Source: Malus domestica
Taxonomy: Eukaryota; Streptophyta; Magnoliopsida; Rosales; Rosaceae
Length of the DNA: 64,000 bases
Assembly: GCF_042453785.1 (NCBI RefSeq)
Contig: NC_091666.1
Span: 26,060,501-26,124,500 of the forward strand
Direction of reading: 5' to 3'
Part shown: piece by piece, positions 53,224-64,000 of the stretch
Position numbering within the stretch: the stretch's first letter is position 1
How the letters are laid out: every line of letters begins with the position of its first letter
The notes under the pieces: model-generated
Database searches by the model: none
The model's input: the letters and a program-made list of their open reading frames with translations, nothing else
What the model was told of the DNA's origin: nothing
Translations under genes and position numbers: made by a program

Positions 53224-55953
53224 AACATACTCACAGATTATTTGGATTTTCAAAACAGATTATTTGAATTGCAATATCAATGTAAGTCTGTAATCTCAAT
53301 CTCCTTTGCAAAAGTAGAACATTGCTGAGTACCCCATGTGACCTGGAGGTCCGGGACATGCATACAAATAAACCCAAGTCACTCTGCAATCCCAACCAAA
53401 TCATACAGAGAGAGAGCAAAATTAACAAATCCTCAACATCATAATTAAAACTCTTTCAGAGTAAACTGAATTGGAATAGTCTGGATTAATATTAGTCTAA
53501 AATTTTTAAAATACTTGGTGCCTCATATTTGATAATTCATTGGGCGCCATTACTTACCGGTCTAGATTTGGGAAGGAATCCATTCCAGCATACCTATCAA
53601 AAACTGTTTCACTCAATAAAAAATATTAGGTAACCCAAATATTGTTCAAATGCATATATAAGTTTATAACTTACAAAAAAAACATTATAACAAGAAAGAA
53701 AAAGTGCTGATACATTTCCTACAATACACTTAAGGGTGGGATATTAACGCTTATTTAAGTTATTAAATCACTTAACTTGTATATATTTGTCACTGCACTT
53801 GGAAATATAGGTGGTGATTTAATGAATAGCATGATCAATCTGCATAGGACATAAATGGATTCACAAAAGTTATTTGCTATTTGGATCTTCGGACCATTTC
53901 TTCCATATTAGTGGACCTAACCGTACACGAAGAGACCATTCCTAAAAAAACAGTGAAACCCAAAATTCTCAATTCCTCATATGAGCCAATAAAAGTGTTG
54001 TGATGATGCATCTACTAATGCTGCATATGGAGTCTACTACCAAGGTGACCCCTAGGATAAATCTCTAGGGTAAGGCTCATTGTAATCTTTAGAGTAAGGG
54101 TATGTAAATCACATTTCTCTTGATTTAAGGGAGGAGACTGATTGGGGTAATGTCTTAGGTAGGCAACACGCCTTCTTCTTTCTTGTCGGTTGCTTGCTAC
54201 AGCCATCCTTCCCATCTCTTTTCCTTCTATCTTCTCATATATACGCGGACTCACTCTTGTACAAACATACATGAAATATCCATTGAAACTTTAAACCAGA
54301 AAATCTACAAAAAGGGTTAGAAGTCAAGCAACCAGGTACCAACCTGTAATTGAAAATTAATATAAAAAAATGAATTAACCAAACATTCAGAAAGATCCAA
54401 ATGTAGAAGCCCAAAAAGACAAAAAATATTGAATTGTATTACAAACTATGGATTAGATAGTGATCCCAAAAACCAAATATAACCAATAAGCAGAAGTTCC
54501 ATCATTAGTAAAAACCGATTGATTCATTGATTTTCATATGAGTGATACAAGTATTGGTATACATAAGCAACATGAGGAGATAAGCCTCCAGGACATGTAG
54601 GATTACAATGCAGAGCAACTAAAAGATGAACATTACAATTGAGAGCATTAATATCCTAATATCCAATAAACAGTAGCTTATGTTTTTAAATTTTAAAACT
54701 ACTCAAGTACAGAGCACTCACTGCTCTGGATTCAAAGAGAACCTCACACAATAAAATTGCTTCTCCATAAAACATAAATGATAGCTCTTGGAATTGACTG
54801 CAGAGTATAAAGTGGTAGCTTAAACAATTATGTATGGTTCAATTTCAAAGCATCTACGAAGCCTAAAGTTACTAAACCTTCTTTTCTTATTAACTTGTAT
54901 AAGCAACAAGCCATAAAGATTTTACCTTTAAACAGCAAGAAAAACATAAGCATCCCAGAAAAATAATTTCATCCTACAAATTCACACCAAAAAGAAAAAT
55001 ACTGACAAATAAAAAGCAAATAGAAAACTGATTAAAAAAGTCCTCCATATATAACAATAAATCAAGTTAAAGAATCCCCAATCACATAATAATAAAGCCA
55101 GACACAAATACATATAGATTTAGAAAAATCAAACCCAAATTGGAGGCTATGGAGTGCGAATGTTCAGGTGGAGGGGTTGCTGGAGAAAAGTACCTGTAAA
55201 TTCAAAGCCAAATTTATATAAAAATAAAATAAAAATTTGAAAAAAAAAAACTTCAACCTTAGAACATTGGGAGAAAAACGGCGGTCTCGTGTGTATGGGA
55301 GAGGAAGATTTAGGTGTCTATTTGAGTTTTGGCGGAATGGATCTCCTGGGTTCTTGAATTTTCGGTGGTGGACAACAAGCGATGTGGAGATGAGGCCATG
55401 GACCGCGACAAAGCGATAGAGAGAGGGGTTTGTTGTTTGGGTAAATAAATCTGGGTATCCTGTTGGGTCACGGTGGTGTGAAATAAACGAGCAATCTGAA
55501 AGGCAGAGAGAAAGAAAGGGGGAAAGTGAAGTGGAATGGTCTAGAATTTCACTTGTTTGATATTTCATTCTGGTGCTATAATTTCCCATGCATTTTTTGT
55601 TAGGTGCATAGTGGGAAAGTTTAGGCGAGAAGCTAGAAACTATTATTTATGACGTATCATTTGTGCCATAAAAGGTAGGGACCCAAATATATAAAAAAAT
55701 TCACTTTACGACATAGTGTAATACCTTAAAAGAGAAGGAAAATGCGTTGTGTAAATTGTCAAATATGACACACAATGATTACGTCGTAAATATTTTTATT
55801 TAACGACTTGCACAAAAATGATGCCGTGAATGCTAGATTATGTGCAAGTATTACAACATGAACTTTACAAATGTCGTGAATAATATCATTTAAGGCATAC
55901 CAATACTGTACGTCGTATATTTCAAGTCGTAAAAGACCCAAATTGTTCTAGTG
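51449..55953. mobile_element. Non-autonomous CACTA (En/Spm) element
   Basis: The ends are CACTACAACAAAACTGG on the left and, reversed from the right, CACTAGAACAATTTGGG. Both ends hold clustered subterminal motifs with TCGTAAATGC, TTTAAGGC and TACGTCGTA. A tandem pair of about 66-bp units lies at about 51603-51735 on the left. The 4.5-kb element has no transposase or TNP-like gene. A minus-strand frame at 55164-55589 and smaller frames show no domain. The adjacent trinucleotides (ACA and TAT) do not match, so the 3-bp target duplication is lost or mutated. Confidence 0.75.
53172..53223. repeat. CTA trinucleotide microsatellite
   Basis: About 17 CTA units inside the CACTA element. Translated frames here are artefacts. 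Confidence 0.95.
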
Positions 55954-56337
55954 TATATATATAGTTAAAGAGAGTACTACTTTTGTGTTTTGTTCGTCCG
56001 TGGATTATGCATTTTTAGGTAGCTGTAGTACTAATTAACTGCAACTTCTACTTATCTGCATGAACGAATATATACTCGCTCGAACATACCCACCGAAAGA
56101 AGAAGCTGGTCAAGGATAAAATAGAAGAAAGTGGTCAAAATATTTTATCAATTTCAATAAAATATGAGATGTAATGCATATCACTTCAAATCTATGGGCT
56201 TTTATTACATATATTATTCTTATTTAATAGTAGAAGATGATATTTGACTTTGTGACATCTTTCAACATTAGAAAAACTGTACCTCAAGATAACTTCTAGA
56301 TAGATATTATTGCTGTACATGTTTAACCATTTTATTA

Positions 56338-56368
<31 letters not shown>

Positions 56369-56969
56369 ATATTGCGAGGAAAAATATTTTACCTAGTTGT
56401 AAAATCACGATAATTGTATGTACGTAGAAACCAAGAAGTAATAATACAAACGTAGGATAAAACTTATGATAAATTTATTATTACTCTTTTAATTATTAAT
56501 AGGTCAGACGGTTAATGACGTACTACGGTCTAGTGATATTCCTCTTCACATGTAAGTAAGAGGTATTAGGTTCGATTCTCGTCAAAAATGAATTTGAACC
56601 ACATTATTGCTAGCCCATGGTGAAGCTTTACTCACTCCTCACCCCCTTAGTATAAATATTATCGTTTGTTCCAAAAAAAAAAAAACATAACCTATTTAAA
56701 CTATATGATATTGAGAAGCCAAAAATATAAAAATAATTATTTGGTGAATGCTGGAAAGATAGGCTTGAATGTAGACGATGGGGTGCAAAGTTAGTCATTC
56801 TGCTCTGATATTGTATCAGAGATTATCTAAACTATACTGTTCAATGTTATCGGGAAAACGATGGTCGGTGGACATGGATGAAGCCAGCACCCGCCTGCAA
56901 AAAGCCTATTCTAGCATTCTGTCCTAAAGCTCTAAGGAGGACAAGGAAAGCAATGATGAAAAAACAAAA
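55954..56969. other. Spacer between the CACTA element and copy B
   Basis: AT-rich, with a TA-rich run near 56340-56368 and a SINE at 56507-56687. No gene is recognised. Confidence 0.5.
56507..56687 (+). mobile_element. tRNA-derived SINE with poly-A tail
   Basis: Contains a tRNA-like B box (AGGTTCGATTCTCG) preceded by an A-box-like GGTCTAGTGATATTCC. The body shared with two other window copies (GAATTTGAACCACATTATTGCTAG) follows, then CCCCTTAGTATAAATATTATCG and a 13-bp A tail. Polymerase III boxes plus a poly-A tail indicate a SINE. I could not define its target duplication. Confidence 0.7.
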
Positions 56970-57935
56970 TATGTTCCTCTTCTTATTTATGTCTTATTCT
57001 AAGTCATGCTATTGTATTCATGTTGTATATGTTATTAAACCTCTGTGGTTACACCATCTAAATATAATGTTTCAATGTCATCAGAATCCTTTGTTTCATG
57101 CTTTTTATGTGCCCCCATTGTTTTCATTCTAGTATACGAAGTTTACCAATTCCTAACTCTACCAAGTAGTGTATTACGTTATGAAAAACTCCACTGAAGC
57201 AATAACATTTTGTATGTTCTCAACTATTTATGTGCAACAATTAGCATAGTGGAAGAGAAAGGAAGAGTAAACAAGTAGTTATTGTGCCCCAAAATCCGGT
57301 CCGGTCCGACACCAACTTGAAGTCGCACTGAATCTGACCTAGCTTAATACCAAGTCCGATACTGACCCAGCCCATTAGTGACACTACCTTATTTTTTGTT
57401 AAAATATGAGAATTATAAATATGTGTACTAAACAGCCTGGTCATAACATCCCCAAACAACTAAGAGTCAAAGTCGAAAAGAAGATTCTTCACTTCTTTCT
57501 CTCATTCCAAATTTTGCACGAATCTTTTATCTAACACAACTTTTAAATGATAAAAGAAATGAGAACTCATTTTCCTTCTTTTTTTATTACTTTTCATGGG
57601 CATGCATAAGACATCTATTTTTACCCCATACACGTCCCTTCGTAATTCCAGCCCTTAAGTTTTTTATTTGTTGAATCACTCAAAAGGGTGAGTAAAATCT
57701 TTTTTCTCAATTAATTAAATTTTAAAGCTAAAATTCAACAAAAATGTGCAAGAAGAGAAACGAAGTGTGCGGCAATCATTGTATTTACATTTACACGAGT
57801 GAAATGAAAGAAAAAGTAAATGTGAAAGCCGAAAGGTTTGAAGCTTGGAGCCGACAAAACAAGTTGAGTCGGCTATGAAAACGAACACAGACAGAAGCAG
57901 TGGACCAAAAAGTCAAATAGTTGATCCATATTTGG

Positions 57936-58105
57936 AAGAAATTTTTAGTTGTGATGGGAATACGGGTGGTACATTACATGTTTTTATGTAATTGGTTGTA
58001 AATTTTATTTTTGAAGTTATCAATTTTTTAACACACATATCCTATTATTTATACAATAACACATGATATACAATTACATGTGACGATCACATTGAAAATT
58101 CTTTT
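57936..58105. mobile_element. MULE-type MITE, 170 bp
   Basis: Present in copy B but not A. It is flanked by a 9-bp duplication CATATTTGG (57927-57935 and 58106-58114), and copy A has that site once. The ends are inverted: AAGAAATTTTTAGTTGTGAT, and reversed from the right AAGAATTTTCAATGTGAT. A 9-bp duplication is the mark of Mutator-like elements. Confidence 0.85.
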
Positions 58106-58308
58106 CATATTTGGCAGTTGGCATGGAGAGTGGAACTCAAGTCAACGCCAGCTGAATATCAATTTTCTTTTGGCTCCAAAAAAAATTGCGGCCCACTTAC
58201 CAGTCATCTCCCCACCCCACTCATATGAGGAGTGGAAAACTTACTCTTTTTGTCTTCTTTTCTTTTGTTTTTTTCATTGACTTCGAGTAAAACCTGCGTT
58301 TATATTTT

Positions 58309-59320
58309 TTAAAAGGATACTTTGGATGTGTTTTTTAATCTTTAACATTTTTTGATTAAAACCTTAATAGTATTCAAAGTTTGATCAAAGTCCCTTGACT
58401 TTGTACACCTCATTATATTACTATTAATATTAATATTTTTATAATTTTGATATTAATTGTTTGATATTTTATGAGATTTCCCTCACTGTAATACAATTAG
58501 AAACGGTTACAATAAAAAAAATTCAAACATTTTAATTTAATAAATGGATAAAAACTATGTAAAAATAAGAAATAATAAATGGCAAAAGAATATAGCCATA
58601 GTGTTAAAAAAATTGGTACATTTTACAAAAAAATAGGTACATTTCACATATAACAAAGCGGTGCATTAATAAAGAAGAATGGGTACATTATAAATCAATT
58701 AGGGTATAGATAAAAGATTAAAAAAATATGAGTACAAATGAATTTAAAAAAAAATATAGGTGCTAAAAGAAATTAATATATGGGTACAAAATAAAACTAA
58801 AAAGAAAATACTACAAATTTTTTAAAAATGTTGCAAATTAAAAGTGGGTACAAACTAAAAATATAAATATATGATACAAAGTTTAGGCATAAAACATAAA
58901 TATACCATATGTAATTTTCTATCATTGATTAAATATACAATGTCACGTGACGGTATATACATGGGTACAAATACAAATAAAACTTTAAAAAATTGGGCAC
59001 AAAAAGAAACTAATATATGGGTACAAATTAAAAATGAAAAGAAAATTGGTACAAATTAAAAAATATTTGCAAATTAAAAATAGGTACAAACTAAAAATAA
59101 AAATATATGATAAAAAATTTAGCCATAATATAAATATACTAATTGTAACATTTTAACACTAAACGAATATATTTAAAAATAAAAATATTTTATTATTCAA
59201 ATTAATGATGTTATTAATACCCAAGGACCTTGATCAAAAATTGAAAATGAATAGGATTTTAATCAATGGAGTAACAAAAAGTAGGTCGTGAACCTAATTT
59301 TCCTTTTTTTTTAAATTTAA
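58309..59320. mobile_element. 1-kb AT-rich insertion specific to copy B
   Basis: Copy A lacks it. The ends carry inverted phrases (TTTGATCAAAGTCCCTTG near the left, CAAGGACCTTGATCAAA near the right). The interior repeats GGGTACAAATTAAAAA and TAAAAATAAAAATATATGAT units. It is probably a foldback-type non-autonomous element. Boundaries are approximate. Confidence 0.55.
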
Positions 59321-59321
59321 A

Positions 59322-61329
59322 ATTATTCATATGCATGACATTTGTTAGAAACATAAATTGGAGTTTTAATTCTTGATCGTTGAATTTGATATAATGTGGA
59401 GTATTGAATTTAGAAGCCAATTCAATGAGAATTTTCGTCAAAATTAAGCATCAATGTAGTTTCTGTTTATTTTTTAGAAGAAGATTACGTGTGTTTCACG
59501 CGCATAATTTCTTGACGAAAATTCTTAATAAGGTGGGTCATAACTAATAAGACTTTGCTCTAAGTTTGAAATCAATGTGCAAGGAATATTAATGCACACC
59601 CAATATTCAATTATAGGAATTTTTTATAGATGATGTTTTGGACATGGCATATACCATTATTGGAGGTATTCGGTAGTGCCGGTTCTCGGCTAAGATATGA
59701 ATCCATCTGTTCAAGTTGAACACTGACCCAAAAAGAAAATTGAGAAAAATATTAGTGAAACACAAAGATGATATAAAATTATTACTTTCGACTTTTGAAT
59801 AGATCCATTAATTTGGATATGGCACCATGGACTTCAGATAATATTTAACATGACGAAGGTTTTCATTTTAAGAACCTATGAAGTACTTTTTTTATATGAA
59901 CCTCAGATTAAATAATTTTTGTTATTCAGAGACAAAATACTAATTGATAGAACAAAAAAAAAAATAAAATAAAAAAAATAAGAAGAGAAGAAGGTTTCAC
60001 GTCATGTCGAATCTCTTCCATCTGCAAAACCTAGTCTCCCTATGAAATATCTAAACTCTGCAAATCCAATTGCATAAAACCCTAATAACTTTACACATCC
60101 AATTTCATCCAATCTTTTATTTAAGTTGATAGCTTATAAAATTAATTTGATGGCTCATATGAACAAGGACCTTATAAGTCCATAAAGTTAGGACCTTAGT
60201 AGAGCAGTTCTATTAATATGATATAGGAACTGAACGTCTTAACAACGATGATTAACGTAATTGCATTGCATCGTTCATTCTCCTAAATTTAATAGCATAA
60301 TTATTTTTTATTTAAATATATAAAACTAACACACATGTTAATCACACACCTAATGAAGTAGTAAGCCATATAATTGGACGCAAGATTCACCTGTGTACTG
60401 GAGAATATTATAAAAACAAATGCGTCAACTTTATGTATCTAAATAATACTCTGAATCGATAGCGACAAACGTGTGAGACCATTGTTATCAATAACTACAC
60501 ATTTCAAATCGATGCCAAAACAACCGCAATTTTCAGACTTAGCTGTCGTGTTTAAACTCCAAGGCTTCTGTCACCCACAGCCGAATTCGATGACCACCCC
60601 ATTTAGTCCACACGATTTCACTCTCTTGCGTATACTGATCAAGATCTGTCTAGGTTTTAAGTAAACAATAATATATATATAACCATGAACGTATTTGTCA
60701 AGGTTCAGATCTCTAAATTTTGCCCTAATATCAATATGGGCTATGCATTAATGTTTATCATATTATGTTCTACGCCAGATGTGTATACAAACCCTCACTC
60801 TCTCTTAGTTAAGTTAGCAAGCTTGCTGGGTTAAGTAAACTTCATTCTGATACATCATGGAATTTTCTCTTTCACCAAAATTTGCATGCTTCATATATGA
60901 GCTTATTGATACTCGCTCAAATTAACTTCATTATTCCGTCTTGATAACATCTAGGAAAGGAGTGGAAAGCTCCAATGATGCTCGAAATATACATTTTTTT
61001 CCCATTCTGCACACTATGTCCAGATGTGTGCATGTAATTAAAAAGGGATATACGAAATAACTTCTCAATTTATACCATACGCAGGGTGGCGCACACATGC
61101 AAAAATTTATCTAGCTTCTTGTCAAATTAGTTGTCATCAAATACAAACTGAAGTGAACTTAATTAATTTGATATAAGAAAGAAGTTGTTTTAGACCAGAA
61201 GAAATTAAACAAAACCAAAAAAGGGAAAGAAAAACACACATGCATCAAAATTATATGAGCCTTTTACTCTCCTTAATCGATCGTTCAATCTGATCTCCTA
61301 CCGTTAACATAACTATTAATTCACTCTTG
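59322..61329. other. Gene-free part of copy B downstream of ERF copy B
   Basis: Collinear with the non-inserted parts of 32400-39477 in copy A. It preserves the empty sites for the chimeric 5S element (near 60240) and the 1.4-kb block (near 60330). No gene or RNA is recognised. Confidence 0.5.
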
Positions 61330-62718
61330 TCATCTTGAGTGACTGCTGTCAAAGTCTTTCCTATACTTATGAGGAGGACCTGAACTTGAACTCGAAAAAG
61401 AAGAACCGAACTGCATCGAAAAGCTTGGGAGCTCTGCCGCTTGTTGAGATGGCATGGAGGACGACGACAACAAGGATGTAGAAGATGTGACATTATTATA
61501 TTGTGTACAATCGAAAACACTGGAAGAAGTTGGTCGAGTAATATTAGGCTGAGGAGGATTAATGTTCAAGCTGTCTTGTTGATCAGTAGTTATTAATGCG
61601 AGGCAACCTGACTCAGAGATCCCTTGAACTCTCTCAGGGAAGTTTAGCTTAGCTTTGCTTCCTTTGAACTTGAGTGCTGCTTTATCATAAGCTAGTGCTG
61701 CAGCCTCAGCTGTGTCAAAAGTGCCCAGCCACACTCGGGCTGCCTTCACCGGGTCACGAATCTCAGCAGCCCACTTTCCCGATGGTCTCCGCCTCACTCC
61801 TCTGTAATGTTGTCTCCTCAAATTTCCTGCACACAAACATATATATTAATTTCTCAAAAATATCAAACCTGAAAAAGAATCATTTCATACATAGGCGGAG
61901 ACAGTACCGAGTTTGAGTAATGCTAGAAGGATCGTGCTAGTTGAACATTGTCAATACTCGCTTCTTGTTAGGTTCAATTCCTATCCGTGGTGCTCAATTG
62001 TTATTTGACATATTATAACATTTCACTTTTTGTTAGTTGAACATAGTCAATACTCGCTTCTTGGGTCACGAAATCCTAATATGCACCATTTGGGTATTTA
62101 TCTCTTCTAATATATGTATAAAGTTCAAATCAGGAAAAAATGAACAAATAAGTTGAAGCATTATACTAGAGAAAGGAATGATAGAGTGATAATCTATAAC
62201 CATATAAAGATAATGATTTCTGCACAACCTCTTCATCCAATCTCAATGCCAGAAATAAAGAGTGAGCAGTAGGAGAATAGGGACGCCACAATCCACAACT
62301 AAAAGGTGGACGAAAACCATATGATTAGTTATACAGAAGCTCGCTAAATCCCTTATGAGGGAGATCAAGTAGTTATGCTGGAAATATACCAAAAAGTTAT
62401 TTTTGTAACGGAGAACCAAAAGGAAAATTAATTCATTGTTGATAATATATAAAATATAATACCTTGATCTTGAAGTACTGTTTGAGATTGAGTCTCTGTA
62501 GGGCTGGACTGTGAGGTGATTAATGGATTTATTCCTTGCACTTGATCAAGTGGGTTATTAATTTGGTCACTATTTTTTCCAATCACCTGAGCTAGAGCTG
62601 AAACCATGGCAGAAGTGTCTTGCTGAGATCGAGTCGAGTAAACAGGAAAGATTTGATCCTCCTCTTTCTCCTCCGATTCAACCGAAGCCAGCAGCCTCTT
62701 CCCATGTTTTCGATCCAC
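61330..62718 (-). CDS. AP2/ERF transcription factor, group X-like (copy B)
   Basis: Two minus-strand exons: 62718-62463 and 61826-61330, with a GT-AG intron of 636 bp. The product is 250 aa. It is the paralogue of the gene at 39478-42279, with identical architecture. It has a short charged N-terminus, then an AP2 domain ([20 protein letters not shown] ... KLNFPERV, about residues 92-150), then a Ser-rich tail. It differs by one codon in exon 1 (QTVLQDQ instead of QPVLLQDQ) and by a few residues, mainly after the AP2 domain (for example [12 protein letters not shown]). The unusual Ser after RRRP is shared (Ser101), so it predates the duplication. Both copies keep full frames and splice sites, so both may be expressed. 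The compact intron is likely the ancestral state. Confidence 0.92.
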
Positions 62719-64000
62719 TTTATGAACCTAGATATTAATATTTTGACGTTATATATATATGAGTCAGAATCGAGAGGGACACCAACAACTGATTCAAATT
62801 CGTTCTAGCTTTACGACGTACATGAAAAGTAGACAGTAGATTAAGGAAAGAAAAGAAAGAGATGAGAGGAAAAAAATGAGAGGAGGAGGAAGATAGGTGG
62901 GATATAGGGTTTTCCACAGGAACATTTAGACTTTATACATATTTCGTTATCGTGGTGTGAACGTTTGAAGAATCCATTAGTCCTCCAACATTATTGATTC
63001 AATATATATGTGTATTTCAATTTAGTTCAGTTCAATAGTTATTGTTCTTTATTCCTTTACACCGCATTCCTATACAAATATATGCAAATTTGTCAAGTTG
63101 GACGTTCGAAGTCAAACCCTTACTCAAATGTGACGCTAGTTTAGGTCTGAGTTTCGTATGGATCGGATTGGAAACAAAGGTTTCAATTTCTGTTTCAAAA
63201 TTTTGAAATTGGAACGGATCACATCAGATCACAATCTCAAATTAAGAATTTTTAGAATCCGAATAATCTCGAAAAGTTCGGAACATAATTTGGAAATTCA
63301 TTAATATATGTTTATGAAGGTTCTCGAGCTTTTTCGCACATGTAATTTATTGTTCATTCTTAATATTTGGTATATATTTACGTATAAATTCAATTTTTTT
63401 GGTATACTAGTATGCTTATTCTTTTTAGGGTAAATTACATTTTGCACTCTCAAGTTTGAGTCACATAACAAACTCATACCTCATTTTTTTTAACATTGCA
63501 ATAACATACATCAAATTGCGAATTCGTTGCAATGTCATACATTTGCTAGTCAATCGGTGAATTTGACCATTAAATGATAATGTGTGAATTGTGGGCGCCA
63601 CATTTTTTCTTATGTTTAATAGAAAAATAATGAACAAAAGGTATCCAAAACTAACAATAAAATATAAAATTTGATTACAAAATGCATATTTTGAGTAAAT
63701 AACTTTAAAAATTCAGAATACTTTGAATTTTTTTTTTGTCAGAATTAGTTTGGAACACTTTGAATATATTCCAATCTTCATGAAGATACCACCGGTAATG
63801 AAGTTGTTCTCCTCCCCTAAATCTGTTAATTTCAGGGGGCTAGAAATAGAGAGTGTAGAGGAAAATTCCAGTTTCTGACAACAAAGGCCTACAAGTCAGA
63901 GGCGGATATAGTAGATGTAAGGAAGGCATAAGTTTTACCCACAAAATGCAAATGATATTATCTACACTGAGGGGGATAGAGGTGGGTTTAGCCTCACAAT
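62719..64000. other. 5' flank of ERF copy B to the window end
   Basis: Upstream region of the minus-strand ERF gene. It contains a TA run near 62750-62760 and, at about 63765-63785, the uninterrupted target (ATATATTCCAATC) of the LTR element that sits at 43107 in copy A. No gene is seen. Confidence 0.5.

Larger units (their letters stand above)
56970..63945. repeat. Segmental duplication copy B
   Basis: Starts near ATGTTCCTCTTCTTATTTATG (matching about 31080) and continues almost to the window end, where similarity to about 46755 fades. It includes the second ERF gene. B lacks the Cassandra, chimeric 5S and LTR-element insertions of copy A, but has its own insertions at 57936-58105 and about 58309-59320. 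Confidence 0.9.

Noticed and set aside
53044-53328. Tyr-repeat protein
   Set aside because: Produced by the CTA trinucleotide repeat.
55164-55589. 141-aa minus-strand frame in the CACTA element
   Set aside because: No recognised domain or splice context. Retained only as a possible remnant in the findings.

Overview
The window is plant nuclear DNA. It has spliced genes with GT-AG introns, a nuclear tRNA-Ser, a LEAFY/FLORICAULA gene, and LTR, hAT, Harbinger, CACTA, MULE and Cassandra elements. The LEAFY protein, the Cassandra TRIMs and the general repeat style suggest Rosaceae, probably the apple/pear tribe. The genus is an inference, not something the sequence proves.

Layout. At 1-8104 there are two small MITEs and a complete, very young Copia retrotransposon (1615-8104, TSD GTTAT). 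Its pol frame has eight in-frame stops, and its leader carries six tandem hairpins. At 8958-11443 lies a complete three-exon LEAFY orthologue (410 aa), only 853 bp downstream of the Copia 3' LTR, with a foldback MITE in intron 2. At 11769-18321 lies a complete hAT element (TSD ATCACAAA) with a four-exon transposase broken by two stops. A tRNA-Ser(AGA) is at 18471-18552 (-). A 3' fragment of an ORTHRUS/VIM-type E3 ligase follows (19296-20545), then a solo LTR (20582-21211). At 22443-29074 lies a PIF/Harbinger element (TSD TAA) with an apparently intact 397-aa transposase, a frameshifted Myb-like partner and a 1.1-kb higher-order GT array. At 29821-30963 is PAM16, a mitochondrial import-motor subunit, with a site II plus telo-box promoter.

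The second half is a segmental duplication. Copy A (about 31080-46755) and copy B (about 56970 to near the window end) each carry one group-X-like AP2/ERF gene on the minus strand (39478-42279 and 61330-62718). Each copy acts as the empty-site reference for the other. This resolves a Cassandra TRIM, a Cassandra solo LTR, a chimeric 2.6-kb element ending in a Cassandra/5S module, a 3.5-kb non-autonomous LTR element carrying an exonuclease-gene fragment, a MULE-type MITE and other insertions. The 10-kb spacer between the copies holds a 2.1-kb solo LTR (TSD ATAAT), a 4.5-kb non-autonomous CACTA element, SINE copies and microsatellites.

The probable functional host genes are LEAFY (floral meristem identity), PAM16 (mitochondrial protein import), two ERF paralogues and one tRNA. 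They form no operon or common pathway. Most of the remaining DNA is transposable-element sequence of different ages.
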